Assembly: GCA_934476075.1 (NCBI GenBank)
Contig: CAKSNH010000001.1
Location: forward strand, 62,001-126,000
From: an uncultured Clostridia bacterium
Lineage (GTDB): Bacteria; Bacillota; Clostridia; UBA1381
DNA: 64,000 nt
Reading direction: 5' to 3'
The position numbers and the translations under genes were made by a program. The notes under the pieces were generated by a model that was given only the letters and a program-made list of their open reading frames with translations, did no database searches and had not been told where the DNA came from. Each line of letters begins with the position of its first letter. Positions within the stretch are counted from its first letter, which is position 1. This document shows, in pieces, positions 17,510 through 27,368 of the stretch.

Positions 17510-19084
17510 CTATTTTTGTTCTATATACCATTCTGTTACTCCGCCGTACACATTCGAGAAATTAGGTTCAATATTTCCGGCAAGAGTATCATTAAAAATC
17601 AGGCTTTCCTTTTTGAAAAACAACGGTATAAACGGTATATCCGTGTTAAATAATTTATCAAATTCCGACACTGCAATTTTTGTTGCGTCTTCCGACGGTG
17701 CTTTGCCGATATTGGCTATTTTAAAATCCATATCACTGCTGCTGTATGTGAAATAATTTCCGCCGCTGCCCACCAAAAACGTACTGTCCATACAATTCGG
17801 CATGACCGTTTCACCGATAAACAAATCAAATTCTTTTCGTGTTATCAGCGATTTATATTCTTCATAAGGCACCGCTTTCACTTCTGCGGCAATTTCGCTG
17901 TCATTCAAATATTTTGCAACGGCATTTGCAATATTAACCTTTTCTTCATTCTCGCCGTTGACCAATATCTGCAATTTCAACGGAGTATCTGTCCCGTTAA
18001 TAACTCGTGAATAACCCCATTCACCTTTGTTCCAGCCGTCCTGAATAAGCAATGCTTTCGCTGTTTCCTTATCATAGCCGTAAACTTTACTTTCCGCCTC
18101 ATAATACCATGCAGACGGATTTATCGGCACGTCAACCGCTTCCGCACGGCCGTACATCTGCTTTTCCGTCAATTCGTCCTTATTGATAATATATCCGAGT
18201 GCCTGCCTTGTACCCGTACCCCACAATACCTGTTTGTAAAAATTTATTCCCAGATACACCATATTGTTGGATACATAGTCCTTTGTCGATACCTTACCCC
18301 TCGGTGTATACTGATTTAAGTCAACAGTCTTGCTTGTGATACAGCTCACTTCATTTGCCTCGAAAGCCGATATTGCGGTTTCTTTATCCTTTAATATGTC
18401 CAGCCGAATATTTTTGATACCCACACTGCCGCCGTACCAATTTTCATTCTGCACCAGATTAATCAGTTTTGACCCTATCTTTCCGCCGTATTTATACGGT
18501 CCTGTGCCTATCGGAAGATAATCCGCATTTATATCCATACTTGTTCCGTTTTTGATTATCGGGAATGTCAGATTTGCAATAAAATTAGGTACAGGTCTGC
18601 TTAATCTGAAAACATACTTGCTGTTTCCCGATGCGGAGCATGACACTACATTCTGCAAATATGATTTATAGATAGAATCACCGTTCATTATTGATTTAAC
18701 GGTATAATCAACATCAGACGCACTGAATTTGGTATTATCATGCCATTTTGCACTCGAATTTAAAGTAATTTCTACCGTCATTCCGTCCGAAGATACACTG
18801 TAACCGCTTGCCAACGCTCCGACAGGCTTTAATGTGCCATTCAAACGGAAAAGCGGTTCATATACCAAAGACATCGCATCGGTAACGGAAGTGGACTTTG
18901 TGGCAATCGGCTGAAATGTGTCAACCGAATAGACTGCCAATGTAAGCTCTGTTTCATTTTGTTTGACTATCCATTCACCGTTGTCAATATCACTGCTCGG
19001 TTTTTCGGTCTGACTGACAATATCACCGCTCTTGCATGATGTCAAAAGTAATATTACCAATACAAAAATTAAAGCCTTTTTCAA
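17510..19084 (-). CDS. Family 5 (oligopeptide-type) solute-binding lipoprotein
   Basis: A 524-residue lipoprotein. The start is TTG at 19084, with an AGGTAGGG site upstream; it gives a perfect type II signal with the lipobox LLTSC at residues 13-17, so Cys17 would be lipidated. The body follows the DppA/OppA pattern (LVYEPLFRLNG, a KWHDNTKFSASDV block, GTGPYKY). It would capture peptides or similar ligands outside the membrane. No permease or ATPase genes follow, so it is an orphan binding protein or uses a transporter encoded elsewhere. Confidence 0.88.
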   Translation of the reverse strand: MKKALIFVLVILLLTSCKSGDIVSQTEKPSSDIDNGEWIVKQNETELTLAVYSVDTFQPIATKSTSVTDAMSLVYEPLFRLNGTLKPVGALASGYSVSSDGMTVEITLNSSAKWHDNTKFSASDVDYTVKSIMNGDSIYKSYLQNVVSCSASGNSKYVFRLSRPVPNFIANLTFPIIKNGTSMDINADYLPIGTGPYKYGGKIGSKLINLVQNENWYGGSVGIKNIRLDILKDKETAISAFEANEVSCITSKTVDLNQYTPRGKVSTKDYVSNNMVYLGINFYKQVLWGTGTRQALGYIINKDELTEKQMYGRAEAVDVPINPSAWYYEAESKVYGYDKETAKALLIQDGWNKGEWGYSRVINGTDTPLKLQILVNGENEEKVNIANAVAKYLNDSEIAAEVKAVPYEEYKSLITRKEFDLFIGETVMPNCMDSTFLVGSGGNYFTYSSSDMDFKIANIGKAPSEDATKIAVSEFDKLFNTDIPFIPLFFKKESLIFNDTLAGNIEPNFSNVYGGVTEWYIEQK

Positions 19085-19109
19085 ATTCGTACCCTACCTT
19101 TCAGCAAAA

Positions 19110-19919
19110 TCATTCGCATAACTGCATAATAGCCGCCAAACCGCCACGCTTGCCGTTCGTTGCTCTGTGCGAAAACAATAAATCTTTGTTGCAGTATGTG
19201 CAAATATCCGCACAAGTCACATTTTCTTTCGGTATCCCAATCTCGTCAAACTGCATTTTAATTGACTTTTGCAAATTTACATGATATTTCTCGCCAAATT
19301 TTTCCGCAACGCTTTCACCGAATTCATTAATAAAAATTTTCGCCACTTCATCGCCCACTTCAAAATGGCATACACCGATTGACGGACCTATTGCAGCCAA
19401 AATATTTTCTTTTGCACAGCCAAACTCACTCTGCATTTTTGCCACTGTTTTCTGACCTATACGCTTTACCGTACCTTTCCAGCCCGAATGTGCAAGTGCC
19501 ATTACACGTTTCTTTTTATCCAAGAAAAACAGCGGTACACAATCGGCATATGCGGTTGTAATCGGGATATTCGGCTCGGCACAAATCAGTGCGTCCATAC
19601 CGATTATATCGCTTTTGCGTGTAAGTCCCTTGCCTATATCTGACTTTGTCACTACATAAATTTTATCATCATGTACTTGATTTGAAAAGACTAAATTTTT
19701 ATAATCCACATCTATTGCATCACAAATAATTCTGAAATTCTCGATTACATTTTCCAATTTATCATCACAGTCGGGTTTCAAATTCATGCTTTCATAAATT
19801 CCGGAGCTAACTCCGCCTTTGCGTGTAGAAAAACAATGCTTAACCATATTTGTGTCCGAAAAGCTGTCTATCGTATAATACTGAACATTCCCTTTTGTAT
19901 TAAGAGTAAAGCCGGCCAT
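19110..19919 (-). CDS. pgeF: Peptidoglycan editing factor PgeF (YlmD/multicopper-oxidase-like)
   Basis: A 269-residue protein of the Cu-oxidase_4 family starting MAGFTLN at an ATG immediately after the uvrC stop. The zinc or copper triad His-Cys-His is visible in SNQVHDD, AYADCVP and LAHSGWKG. The family was long annotated as laccase; E. coli PgeF removes wrongly incorporated serine from UDP-MurNAc precursors, and related proteins act on nucleosides. A longer TTG start at 19925 is possible but less likely. Confidence 0.9.
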   Translation of the reverse strand: MAGFTLNTKGNVQYYTIDSFSDTNMVKHCFSTRKGGVSSGIYESMNLKPDCDDKLENVIENFRIICDAIDVDYKNLVFSNQVHDDKIYVVTKSDIGKGLTRKSDIIGMDALICAEPNIPITTAYADCVPLFFLDKKKRVMALAHSGWKGTVKRIGQKTVAKMQSEFGCAKENILAAIGPSIGVCHFEVGDEVAKIFINEFGESVAEKFGEKYHVNLQKSIKMQFDEIGIPKENVTCADICTYCNKDLLFSHRATNGKRGGLAAIMQLCE

Positions 19920-19921
19920 AA

Positions 19922-21802
19922 TCAATTCTGTCCTTTCTGTTTTTCTTTAAATCTAAAATAATTATATACATTTTCTGCGGTACGCTTATCTACCACATTT
20001 TCCAATTCTTCTAAATCTGCCTTTGATATTTTCGCAACCGTTTTAAAGTGTGCAAGCAAATCCGCTCTGCGTTTTTGTCCGACGCCCTTTATTTCCTCCA
20101 ATTCGGATTTTACCGCCTGTTTCATATGCAGCTGACGGTGATATGTTATGGCCGTTCTGTGCACCTCGTCCTGAATTTTGGTTATAAAGTGAAATACATT
20201 GCTAATCATGGAGATTTCTATTTCACCTTTTTCCGATACCAACGCACGGGTTCTGTGCTTGTTATCCTTTACCATGCCGAATACGGGGACATCAGCGTCA
20301 ATCTCGCTGAGCAATTCCGAAATAACCGACAAATGTCCTTTACCGCCGTCCAATAAAATCAAGTCGGGCAAAGGTAAAAACCTCGCCTCATCCGGACGCA
20401 TTTTGCCCTGTTCGACAGCGTCCCGCTCATCTAATGCACGTCTGAAACGTCTGTAAATAACCTCACGCATTGCGGCATAATCGTCCTGACCTTCAAAACT
20501 TTTAATTTTAAATTTTCTGTACGCACTTTTTTTGGCATATCCGTTTTCAAACACTACCATTGCCGCCACATTTTCAGAACCTGAAATATTGGATATATCA
20601 TAGCTTTCAATCCGCCATAATTTACTTTCAAGTCCCAAACAATCCGCCAATTTTATCAAAACTGTATTTTGTTCTTCCAATTTTGCACGTTCAACATTGA
20701 AATTGTCACACGCAACAACCGCATTTTTCTTAACCATTTCAATCAAATGCTTTTTCTCTCCACGCTGCGGAACCTGCAAATCGACACCGTGACCTCGTTT
20801 TTCCGATAACCACGCTTTTACCAAATCAAAATCATCAATAGTATATTCAATCAAAATTTCCTTAGGAATGTATACTGCTGTTGCATAGAACTGCTTTACA
20901 AAATCCGTCATAATATCACTGTCGGACATATCGTCCACACCGTCAATACGGTAATTTTCCCTACCGATAACTTTTCCCGAACGCACAAAAAACACCTCAA
21001 CAAATGCTCTGTTTTCCGAGGTGGTAAACGCAATAATATCTTCATCTGTCTGTTTTCCCGCATTGATAATTTTCTGTTTTTCATCAATGGCATTTATTGC
21101 ACGGATTTTATCACGAAAATCCGCCGCTCTTTCAAACTCCATATTCTGTGATGCGGTTTTCATTTCATTTTCAAGCGATTTTATAAGTTTAGTGTGATTA
21201 CCTTCCAAAAATGCACATATTTCAAAAAATACATCTCTGAATTCCTGTTTGGTTTTGTTTCCCATACATGGTGCAAAGCAATTTTTTATATGATAATTCA
21301 GGCATGGTCTGCCCTTGCCCATATCATCGGGGAATTTTCTGTTACAGGTCGGCGGATGAAATATTTTCTGAATAATCTCCAATGTGTTTTTGATTGTGCT
21401 GCTGCCCATGTACGGTCCAAAATATTTTGCTCCGTCATTGACCATTTTTCGTGTCATAAACACACGGGGATAATCCTCATTTATCGTAACCTTTATATAC
21501 GGATACTGTTTATCGTCTTTTAATAAAATATTGTATCTCGGCTTATATTTTTTAATGAGATTACATTCTAAAACTAACGCTTCAATCTCCGTATCGGTAA
21601 CGATATATTCAAAATATGCAATATTTGCCACCATTGCCCGTACTTTCGGCGTATGATTGGCACTGTTTTGAAAATATTGCCGTACACGGTTTTTCAAAAT
21701 TTTGGCCTTGCCAACATAGATAATAGTATCATTTTTGTCGTGCATAAGATACACACCCGGCTGTTCGGGCAGATTTTTCAATTCCAGCTTTAAATTAAAC
21801 AT
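19922..21802 (-). CDS. uvrC: Excinuclease ABC subunit C
   Basis: A 626-residue UvrC. ATG at 21802 is preceded by GGAGAGG at 5 nt; reading further upstream adds a non-conserved tail. The N-terminal GIY-YIG nuclease (GVYLMHDKNDTIIYVGKA) makes the 3' incision, a UVR motif lies around residue 205, the RNase H-like nuclease holds DLILLDGGKGH, and a helix-hairpin-helix (IKGVGQKRRADLL) closes the protein. It performs the dual incision in nucleotide excision repair. Confidence 0.95.
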   Translation of the reverse strand: MFNLKLELKNLPEQPGVYLMHDKNDTIIYVGKAKILKNRVRQYFQNSANHTPKVRAMVANIAYFEYIVTDTEIEALVLECNLIKKYKPRYNILLKDDKQYPYIKVTINEDYPRVFMTRKMVNDGAKYFGPYMGSSTIKNTLEIIQKIFHPPTCNRKFPDDMGKGRPCLNYHIKNCFAPCMGNKTKQEFRDVFFEICAFLEGNHTKLIKSLENEMKTASQNMEFERAADFRDKIRAINAIDEKQKIINAGKQTDEDIIAFTTSENRAFVEVFFVRSGKVIGRENYRIDGVDDMSDSDIMTDFVKQFYATAVYIPKEILIEYTIDDFDLVKAWLSEKRGHGVDLQVPQRGEKKHLIEMVKKNAVVACDNFNVERAKLEEQNTVLIKLADCLGLESKLWRIESYDISNISGSENVAAMVVFENGYAKKSAYRKFKIKSFEGQDDYAAMREVIYRRFRRALDERDAVEQGKMRPDEARFLPLPDLILLDGGKGHLSVISELLSEIDADVPVFGMVKDNKHRTRALVSEKGEIEISMISNVFHFITKIQDEVHRTAITYHRQLHMKQAVKSELEEIKGVGQKRRADLLAHFKTVAKISKADLEELENVVDKRTAENVYNYFRFKEKQKGQN

Positions 21803-21985
21803 ATTTTCCTCTCCAAAAATAATACCGTTTTCCGTTAATGCAATATTTTCATAATATAATATATTCCGCACAAAATTACATATATCAGTAAAAAAGTTTT
21901 GACAAAAAACTCTGCCTGTGTGCGTAGAAATAAGACAACATTCTTAATTTTTTCGTCACTACATTTTACGCAATTTCCCGCAAAT

Positions 21986-22022
21986 TAAGAAAAAAGAAGT
22001 CCCATAACCGATATGAAACTTC
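21986..22022 (-). terminator. Intrinsic terminator of the HPr gene
   Basis: On the minus strand an 11 bp stem with two G-T pairs (GAAGTTTCATA and TATGGGACTTC around a 5 nt loop) is followed by six T residues, about 35 nt after the HPr stop. Confidence 0.8.
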
Positions 22023-22055
22023 CTGTCTTTTTCTAAGTCCTAGGTTTATTTATAA

Positions 22056-22319
22056 TTATTCAACAAAATTTGATGCAATTAAATCTACCAAAGTATTAAC
22101 CGCACCTTCTTCGTCTGCACCGTCTGCCATAATTGTAATAGCAGTGCCCTTTGTAATACCAAGAGAAAGTACACCCAAAAGACTCTTTGCATTTACTTTT
22201 CTTTCGTCCTTTTCAACCCAAATGCTTGACTTAAATTCATTAGCTTTTTGGATAAAGAATGTAGCCGGTCTGGCGTGCAATCCTACTTGATTTTGTACAA
22301 CGACTTCTTTTGAAAACAT
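22056..22319 (-). CDS. ptsH: Phosphocarrier protein HPr
   Basis: An 87-residue HPr. His15 in GLHARPA is the site phosphorylated by enzyme I, and Ser46 in AKSLLGV is the regulatory site phosphorylated by HPr kinase in Firmicutes. Both are intact, so it can serve the PTS and also CcpA-linked catabolite control; a Crh-type protein would lack His15. It is monocistronic here, without ptsI, with its own promoter and terminator. The ribosome site is an AGGGGGG run. Confidence 0.93.
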   Translation of the reverse strand: MFSKEVVVQNQVGLHARPATFFIQKANEFKSSIWVEKDERKVNAKSLLGVLSLGITKGTAITIMADGADEEGAVNTLVDLIASNFVE

Positions 22320-22395
22320 AAATAATGCCCCCCTAAATAATTAACAAAAATATATAAATATTCGCTCATGTAATATTCTAATATCTATATTTATA

Positions 22396-22424
22396 AGCAT
22401 ACTAAAAAAAATACTTTACGTCAA
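22396..22424 (-). promoter_or_regulatory. Putative promoter of the HPr gene
   Basis: TTGACG and TATGCT boxes with 17 nt spacing lie about 75 nt upstream of the HPr start, between ptsH and the end of recA. Confidence 0.6.
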
Positions 22425-22474
22425 TGTTTTTTTAATTTTTTATTTAAAATTTAGACATATTGTCCTTATTCTTA

Positions 22475-23602
22475 TTAGTTATCAGTATCTTTTTGGTTAT
22501 TTTCAACTATTGTTTCTTCTGTTGAATTTTCCTTTGCATCTGCCCCATTTTCGTCCGAAGAATTAATCATCATCAGTTTTTCACGAACCTGTCTGTCAAT
22601 ATCGGCTGTAAACTCAGGATTTTGTTCCATGAATTTTCTTACATTGTCACGACCCTGACCGAGTTTTTCACCATTATACGAGAACCATGCACCGCTTTTT
22701 TGGATAATGTCAAAATCAATGGCAACATCTAAAATATTGCCCTCTTTGGAGATACCTTTTCCGTAAAGTATATCAAACTCCGCCTCTTTAAACGGAGGTG
22801 CAACCTTATTCTTTACAACCTTAACTCTAACCTTGTTGCCGACTATTTCAGTACCGTTTTTGATAACCTCACCTCTGCGTACGTCCATACGAACAGACGA
22901 GAAGAATTTCAACGCACGTCCGCCCGGTGTGGTTTCGGGATTACCGTATACGACGCCGACTTTTTCTCTAAGCTGATTGATAAAGATTACAACAGTGCCC
23001 GAACGGCTTGTAATAGCGGTAAGCTTTCTCAAAGCCTGTGACATAAGACGGGCAAGCACACCCACATGAGCGTCACCCATTCCGCCCTCAATTTCCGATT
23101 TTGGAACCAAAGCCGCAACAGAGTCCACAACCACAACGTCCAAAGCACCGCTTCGTACCAACGCTTCGGCAATTTCCAAGCCTTGCTCGCCGTTATCGGG
23201 CTGTGCAACAACCAAATTATCGACATCGACACCCAATTTAGCCGCATATACGGGGTCAAGAGCGTGTTCCGCATCGATAAATGCTGCCTCGCCGCCCATT
23301 TTCTGTGCCTGTGCGACAATATGTAACGCAACGGTGGTTTTACCCGAAGACTCAGGACCGTATATCTCCACTACACGTCCTCTCGGTACACCGCCGATAC
23401 CCAAAGCAATATCCAAAGTAAGCGAACCTGTCGGAATAGCGTCCACATTAGCAACGCTATGGTCTCCCAGTTTCATAATGCTGCCCTTGCCGTATTGCTT
23501 TTCGATTACATTCATTATGTTTTCCAATGCTTCTTTTTTTGCGGCTGTTTCTGTGATTTTTTCAACCGCAATACTTTTATCTACACCTTTTTTTTCAGCC
23601 AT
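22475..23602 (-). CDS. recA: Recombinase RecA
   Basis: A 375-residue RecA with the Walker A loop GPESSGKTT, the [19 protein letters not shown] L2 region ([14 protein letters not shown]) and a typical acidic, poorly conserved C-terminal tail. It forms filaments on single-stranded DNA for recombination and triggers LexA cleavage. GGAGG lies 11 nt before the start. The gene follows cinA in transcription order, a common Firmicutes neighbourhood, but has its own promoter in the 124 bp gap. Confidence 0.98.
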   Translation of the reverse strand: MAEKKGVDKSIAVEKITETAAKKEALENIMNVIEKQYGKGSIMKLGDHSVANVDAIPTGSLTLDIALGIGGVPRGRVVEIYGPESSGKTTVALHIVAQAQKMGGEAAFIDAEHALDPVYAAKLGVDVDNLVVAQPDNGEQGLEIAEALVRSGALDVVVVDSVAALVPKSEIEGGMGDAHVGVLARLMSQALRKLTAITSRSGTVVIFINQLREKVGVVYGNPETTPGGRALKFFSSVRMDVRRGEVIKNGTEIVGNKVRVKVVKNKVAPPFKEAEFDILYGKGISKEGNILDVAIDFDIIQKSGAWFSYNGEKLGQGRDNVRKFMEQNPEFTADIDRQVREKLMMINSSDENGADAKENSTEETIVENNQKDTDN

Positions 23603-23675
23603 ATATTATAACTTCCTCCTTGCTTGTCATTTACAATCAAGCAATTATTTACAATAAAATATCATTACAACAAAT

Positions 23676-23704
23676 ATTATATAATAAACTCGAACTATCT
23701 TCAA
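23676..23704 (-). promoter_or_regulatory. Promoter of recA
   Basis: A TTGAAG box and a perfect TATAAT box are separated by 17 nt, about 75 nt upstream of recA. The spacer contains a single CGAAC-like half site, not a full Firmicutes LexA box. Confidence 0.65.
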
Positions 23705-23726
23705 GCTATTTTTACAATTTTCCTAA

Positions 23727-24962
23727 TTATAATTTAAGCAGTGCCCTTCTTACCATATCATACGCATTTATGCAAGCCGCATAACGCACCTTGTGTCTGT
23801 TGCCCGCCAACGTAAGACGTTTTACCTCCACATTCCCACGAACACATATGCCGACATATACAAGACCGACCGGTTTTTCGGCTGTACCGCCGTCAGGACC
23901 TGCAATACCGGTTATTCCGACGCCGACATCAGCACCCGTACGGCTGCACAAGCCCTCTGCCATTTCATATGCCGTCTGCTCGCTGACCGCACCGTATTTA
24001 TCGAGAGTTTCCTTGCTCACACCCAAATATTTCATTTTAGCCTCATTGGCATATGTTACAATGCTTTCATTAAATATTTGCGATACACCCGATATTTCCG
24101 TAAGCATTTCGGCAAACATACCGCCCGTACAGCTTTCCGCCGATGAAACAGTCATATTTTTATCCATAAGCAATTTTACAACAGTTTCCTGCAAAGTATC
24201 GTCACCCGTACCGTAAATACAGTCGCCCAAAATATCTCTTATTTTCTTTTCAATAGGTGCAATCAGCTTTTCGCCCTCGTCCTCACTTTTACATTTTGCG
24301 GTAATTCTAAGCCTTACCCCGACTTCCTTTGCATACGGCGCAACGGTTGGATTTGTCATCTTCTCCATCATATCTTTCAGCTTATCCGCAACCGCCGATT
24401 CACCGATACCGATAATATGAAGTACCTTTGAATACAAAAATTCTTCGGACTTTTTCTGCAAATACGGTTTCACATAATCAAGGTACATAGGTTTTAATTC
24501 AGACGGAGGTCCGGGCAGCATAGCAACTATTTTACCGTTTTTCTCCATAATGCACCCCGGTGCAGTACCATGATTATTTTTCAAAACAGTGCAATGCTCC
24601 GGCAAATATGCCTGCTTTTTATTGTTGTCCACCATTTTGTGACCGATTTTCTTAAAATATGCAGTAATATCATTAAGACTTTCTTCATCAAGAACCAATT
24701 TTTCGTCCATACATTCTGCCAATACTTCTTTTGTTATATCGTCGGGTGTAGGTCCCAAACCGCCCGATGCTATAACAATGTCACATCGCTCCAATGCGGT
24801 TTTAACGGCACTGTACAATCTGTCATGATTATCGCCTACCACCGTTTGATGGTATACGTCCACACCGATTTCGGATAATTCCTGTGACAAAAAATGTGCG
24901 TCCGTATTCAAAATTTCACCCAATAATAATTCTGTTCCCACCGATATAATTTCTGCATTCAT
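23727..24962 (-). CDS. cinA: CinA-family protein, competence/damage-inducible
   Basis: A 411-residue full-length CinA. The N-terminal MoCF_biosynth-like domain has GTELLLGEI and SGGLGPTPDD; the C-terminal CinA domain has SAESCTGGMFAEML and GITGIAGPDGGTAEKPVG, which belongs to the nicotinamide-nucleotide deamidase active site. The protein acts in pyridine nucleotide salvage or repair (deamidation of NMN, ADP-ribose hydrolysis). It lies upstream of recA, as in Bacillus and streptococci. Confidence 0.94.
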   Translation of the reverse strand: MNAEIISVGTELLLGEILNTDAHFLSQELSEIGVDVYHQTVVGDNHDRLYSAVKTALERCDIVIASGGLGPTPDDITKEVLAECMDEKLVLDEESLNDITAYFKKIGHKMVDNNKKQAYLPEHCTVLKNNHGTAPGCIMEKNGKIVAMLPGPPSELKPMYLDYVKPYLQKKSEEFLYSKVLHIIGIGESAVADKLKDMMEKMTNPTVAPYAKEVGVRLRITAKCKSEDEGEKLIAPIEKKIRDILGDCIYGTGDDTLQETVVKLLMDKNMTVSSAESCTGGMFAEMLTEISGVSQIFNESIVTYANEAKMKYLGVSKETLDKYGAVSEQTAYEMAEGLCSRTGADVGVGITGIAGPDGGTAEKPVGLVYVGICVRGNVEVKRLTLAGNRHKVRYAACINAYDMVRRALLKL

Positions 24963-24987
24963 AAAAATTGTCCTTTCTGTAAGAGAA

Positions 24988-26172
24988 TTATTCTGCCGAC
25001 GGATATACTTTTATAGTTTCCACACCGCTTAAAGCCTCATTGATAAGAGTATCTATATCCAGCACGCTTTCCGTTTTTACAACCGACTGCAATTTAGGAT
25101 TTGTTGTCGGGTGCTTTGGCGTAAATACTGTACAGCAATCCTCATACGGCAAAATTGATGTGTCAAATGTACCGATATTTCTTGCACGAACAATAATTTC
25201 TTCCTTATCCATACCGATAAGCGGTCTTAAAACAGGCATCTCGCAAACCGAATTTGTCACATTAAGTGCTGCAATGGTCTGGCTTGCCACCTGACCCACA
25301 CTCTCACCTGTTATCAAAGCCGCTGATTTATTTTTCTTTGCTATTCTCTCCGCAATTCTCATCATAAATCTGCGCATAATCAAAGTCATATGTTCTTCGG
25401 GACAATTATCACGAATTGCAAGCTGAATTTCCGTAAAAGGCACAATATGCAGATTTATTTTTGAAGTGTACTGTGCCAATATTTCGGCAAGTTCAATAAC
25501 CTTTTCCTTTGCTCTTTCGCTGGTGTACGGGAAACTGAAAAAGTTTACCGCATCAATTTCCACACCACGCTTTGCAATCATATGTCCCGCAACAGGACTG
25601 TCGATACCGCCCGACAAAAGCAATGTCGCTCTGTTGCCCGTGCCTATCGGCATACCGCCCTGTCCCGCAATTTTATCTTCCATGCAGTAAACATATGTAC
25701 CGAAATCACGCACTTCGACCTTTACAACAACATCGGGATTGTGCACGTCAACAATAAGTCCGTCCAAGTGCTCTAAAAGGTATCCGCCGACCTCGTTGCA
25801 TATTTCAGGTGATTTAAGCGGAAATCCCTTATCCGCACGTTTTGCCTCAACCTTGAATTTAGTACCTTTCGGCAATTTGTCCGCACAATATTCCACAGCA
25901 AATTTCTGCATAGTGCTTATTTCCTTTTCGCACACACCCACCCGTGCAATAGACACTATACCAAATATTTTCGACAATCTGTCAATCAAAATATCTATAT
26001 TATCCGGATTTTCGGGGTCAATATAAATAGTAGCCTGTGCTACTCTTACATCTACATTATCAAAATTTTTAAGTGCATTTCTGATATTTTTTACCAATAT
26101 TTTCTCAAATACGGGACGATTTAAACCTTTCAGAATAATCTCGCCGTATTTCACCATTATGATTTCTTTCAT
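24988..26172 (-). CDS. thiI: tRNA 4-thiouridine synthetase ThiI (without rhodanese domain)
   Basis: A 394-residue protein with ferredoxin-like and THUMP domains in the first 165 residues and a PP-loop ATPase with LLSGGIDSPVAG near residue 185. It adenylates uridine 8 of tRNA and transfers sulfur to give 4-thiouridine. The rhodanese extension of the E. coli enzyme is absent, as is usual in Firmicutes, where a partner cysteine desulfurase supplies sulfur directly; such a desulfurase gene lies 17 nt upstream. Confidence 0.95.
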   Translation of the reverse strand: MKEIIMVKYGEIILKGLNRPVFEKILVKNIRNALKNFDNVDVRVAQATIYIDPENPDNIDILIDRLSKIFGIVSIARVGVCEKEISTMQKFAVEYCADKLPKGTKFKVEAKRADKGFPLKSPEICNEVGGYLLEHLDGLIVDVHNPDVVVKVEVRDFGTYVYCMEDKIAGQGGMPIGTGNRATLLLSGGIDSPVAGHMIAKRGVEIDAVNFFSFPYTSERAKEKVIELAEILAQYTSKINLHIVPFTEIQLAIRDNCPEEHMTLIMRRFMMRIAERIAKKNKSAALITGESVGQVASQTIAALNVTNSVCEMPVLRPLIGMDKEEIIVRARNIGTFDTSILPYEDCCTVFTPKHPTTNPKLQSVVKTESVLDIDTLINEALSGVETIKVYPSAE

Positions 26173-26189
26173 ATTACAGTCCTTTCAGT

Positions 26190-27326
26190 TTATCTTACAT
26201 ATTTTCTGATGGTCGCCACTTCTTTTATCAGAATTTCCACACATTCGTCAATATCATTTTCAGTCAGTTCATCGCTCAAACTAAAACGAATAGCTCCCTC
26301 AATCTCTTTCTTGCTCTTGCCCATATTGGTCAATACATGGCTTGGCATAGGCTTATTAGACGAACAAGCCGAGCCTGTCGACACATAAATACCCTTTGCT
26401 TCCAACGAATGGAGCAATATTTCGGCTTTGATACCCAAAAAAGATACATTAAGTACCGAACCGCTCGCAAAATTGTCGTCACCGTTCACAACCACATTAT
26501 CTATATTGTCCAAAATTTCTTTTTTTAGTCTTGCACGCAAATTAAGCATGGTTTCCTTATTTTTTTCTATATCCGTTTCACCTGCCGCTGCTCCGAATGC
26601 CGCAATTCCGACAACATTTTCCGTACCCGAACGCATATTGTTCTGCTGTCCGCCGCCGATTATAATAGGTTTTACATTCACATTTTCGATATACAACGCA
26701 CCGCAGCCCTTTATTCCGTGCACCTTATGTGCACTCATGCTGACCATATCCGCTCCCCATTTTTTAGGCTTTACCGCAGTTTTGCAAAAAGACTGCACCG
26801 CATCAACGTGCAGTGCCGCAAGCGGACTTTTTTTCTTCATAATGTCCTTTAATTTATCAACAGGCTGTATCATACCTGTTTCGTTATTGACGTGCATAAC
26901 ACTTACCAAAATAGTATCTTCACGCAATGCGTCTTCAAACTTGTCCAAACGAAGTATGCCGTTTTCATCGACATCAATATATGAAACTTCAAAACCCATA
27001 TTCTCCAAATATTCAAACGGGGTCAATACCGACGGATGTTCAATCTTGCTTGTTATAAGGTGCTTGCCTCGTTTTTGGTTAGCCAAAGCATAACCTATAA
27101 TAGCAGTATTATTCGACTCCGTACCGCCCGATGTAAAATAAATATTCTTTGAATTTACACCCAAAATCCCCGCAATAACGGATTTTGCATTCTTGACAAT
27201 CTTCTCGCCGTTCATACCCAACCTGTGCAAAGATGACGGATTGCCGAAATTTTCAGCAGCATCAAGCATAGCCTTAACCGCCGCCGCAGATGGTTTTGTT
27301 GTCGCCGCATTGTCCATGTATATCAT
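26190..27326 (-). CDS. Cysteine desulfurase, NifS/IscS family
   Basis: A 378-residue PLP enzyme. The lysine that binds PLP is in SAHKVHGIKG and the catalytic cysteine in STGSACSSNK. It converts cysteine to alanine and a persulfide. The adjacency to thiI suggests the dedicated sulfur donor role of the Bacillus NifZ-ThiI pair rather than general iron-sulfur cluster assembly, although the latter is possible. No iscU or sufU gene is adjacent. Confidence 0.93.
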   Translation of the reverse strand: MIYMDNAATTKPSAAAVKAMLDAAENFGNPSSLHRLGMNGEKIVKNAKSVIAGILGVNSKNIYFTSGGTESNNTAIIGYALANQKRGKHLITSKIEHPSVLTPFEYLENMGFEVSYIDVDENGILRLDKFEDALREDTILVSVMHVNNETGMIQPVDKLKDIMKKKSPLAALHVDAVQSFCKTAVKPKKWGADMVSMSAHKVHGIKGCGALYIENVNVKPIIIGGGQQNNMRSGTENVVGIAAFGAAAGETDIEKNKETMLNLRARLKKEILDNIDNVVVNGDDNFASGSVLNVSFLGIKAEILLHSLEAKGIYVSTGSACSSNKPMPSHVLTNMGKSKKEIEGAIRFSLSDELTENDIDECVEILIKEVATIRKYVR

Positions 27327-27368
27327 AAAAAATCAATTCCTTCCAAACCTATGGCATTAATAAAATTT

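Noticed and set aside
23689..23704. Possible LexA box in the recA promoter.
   Set aside because: Only one half site (CGAAC) is present; the second half does not fit GTTCG, so SOS control is not supported by this sequence.
26428..27093. A 221-codon open frame antisense to the cysteine desulfurase.
   Set aside because: The opposite strand has a clear PLP enzyme with intact motifs; the antisense frame is compositionally a shadow.
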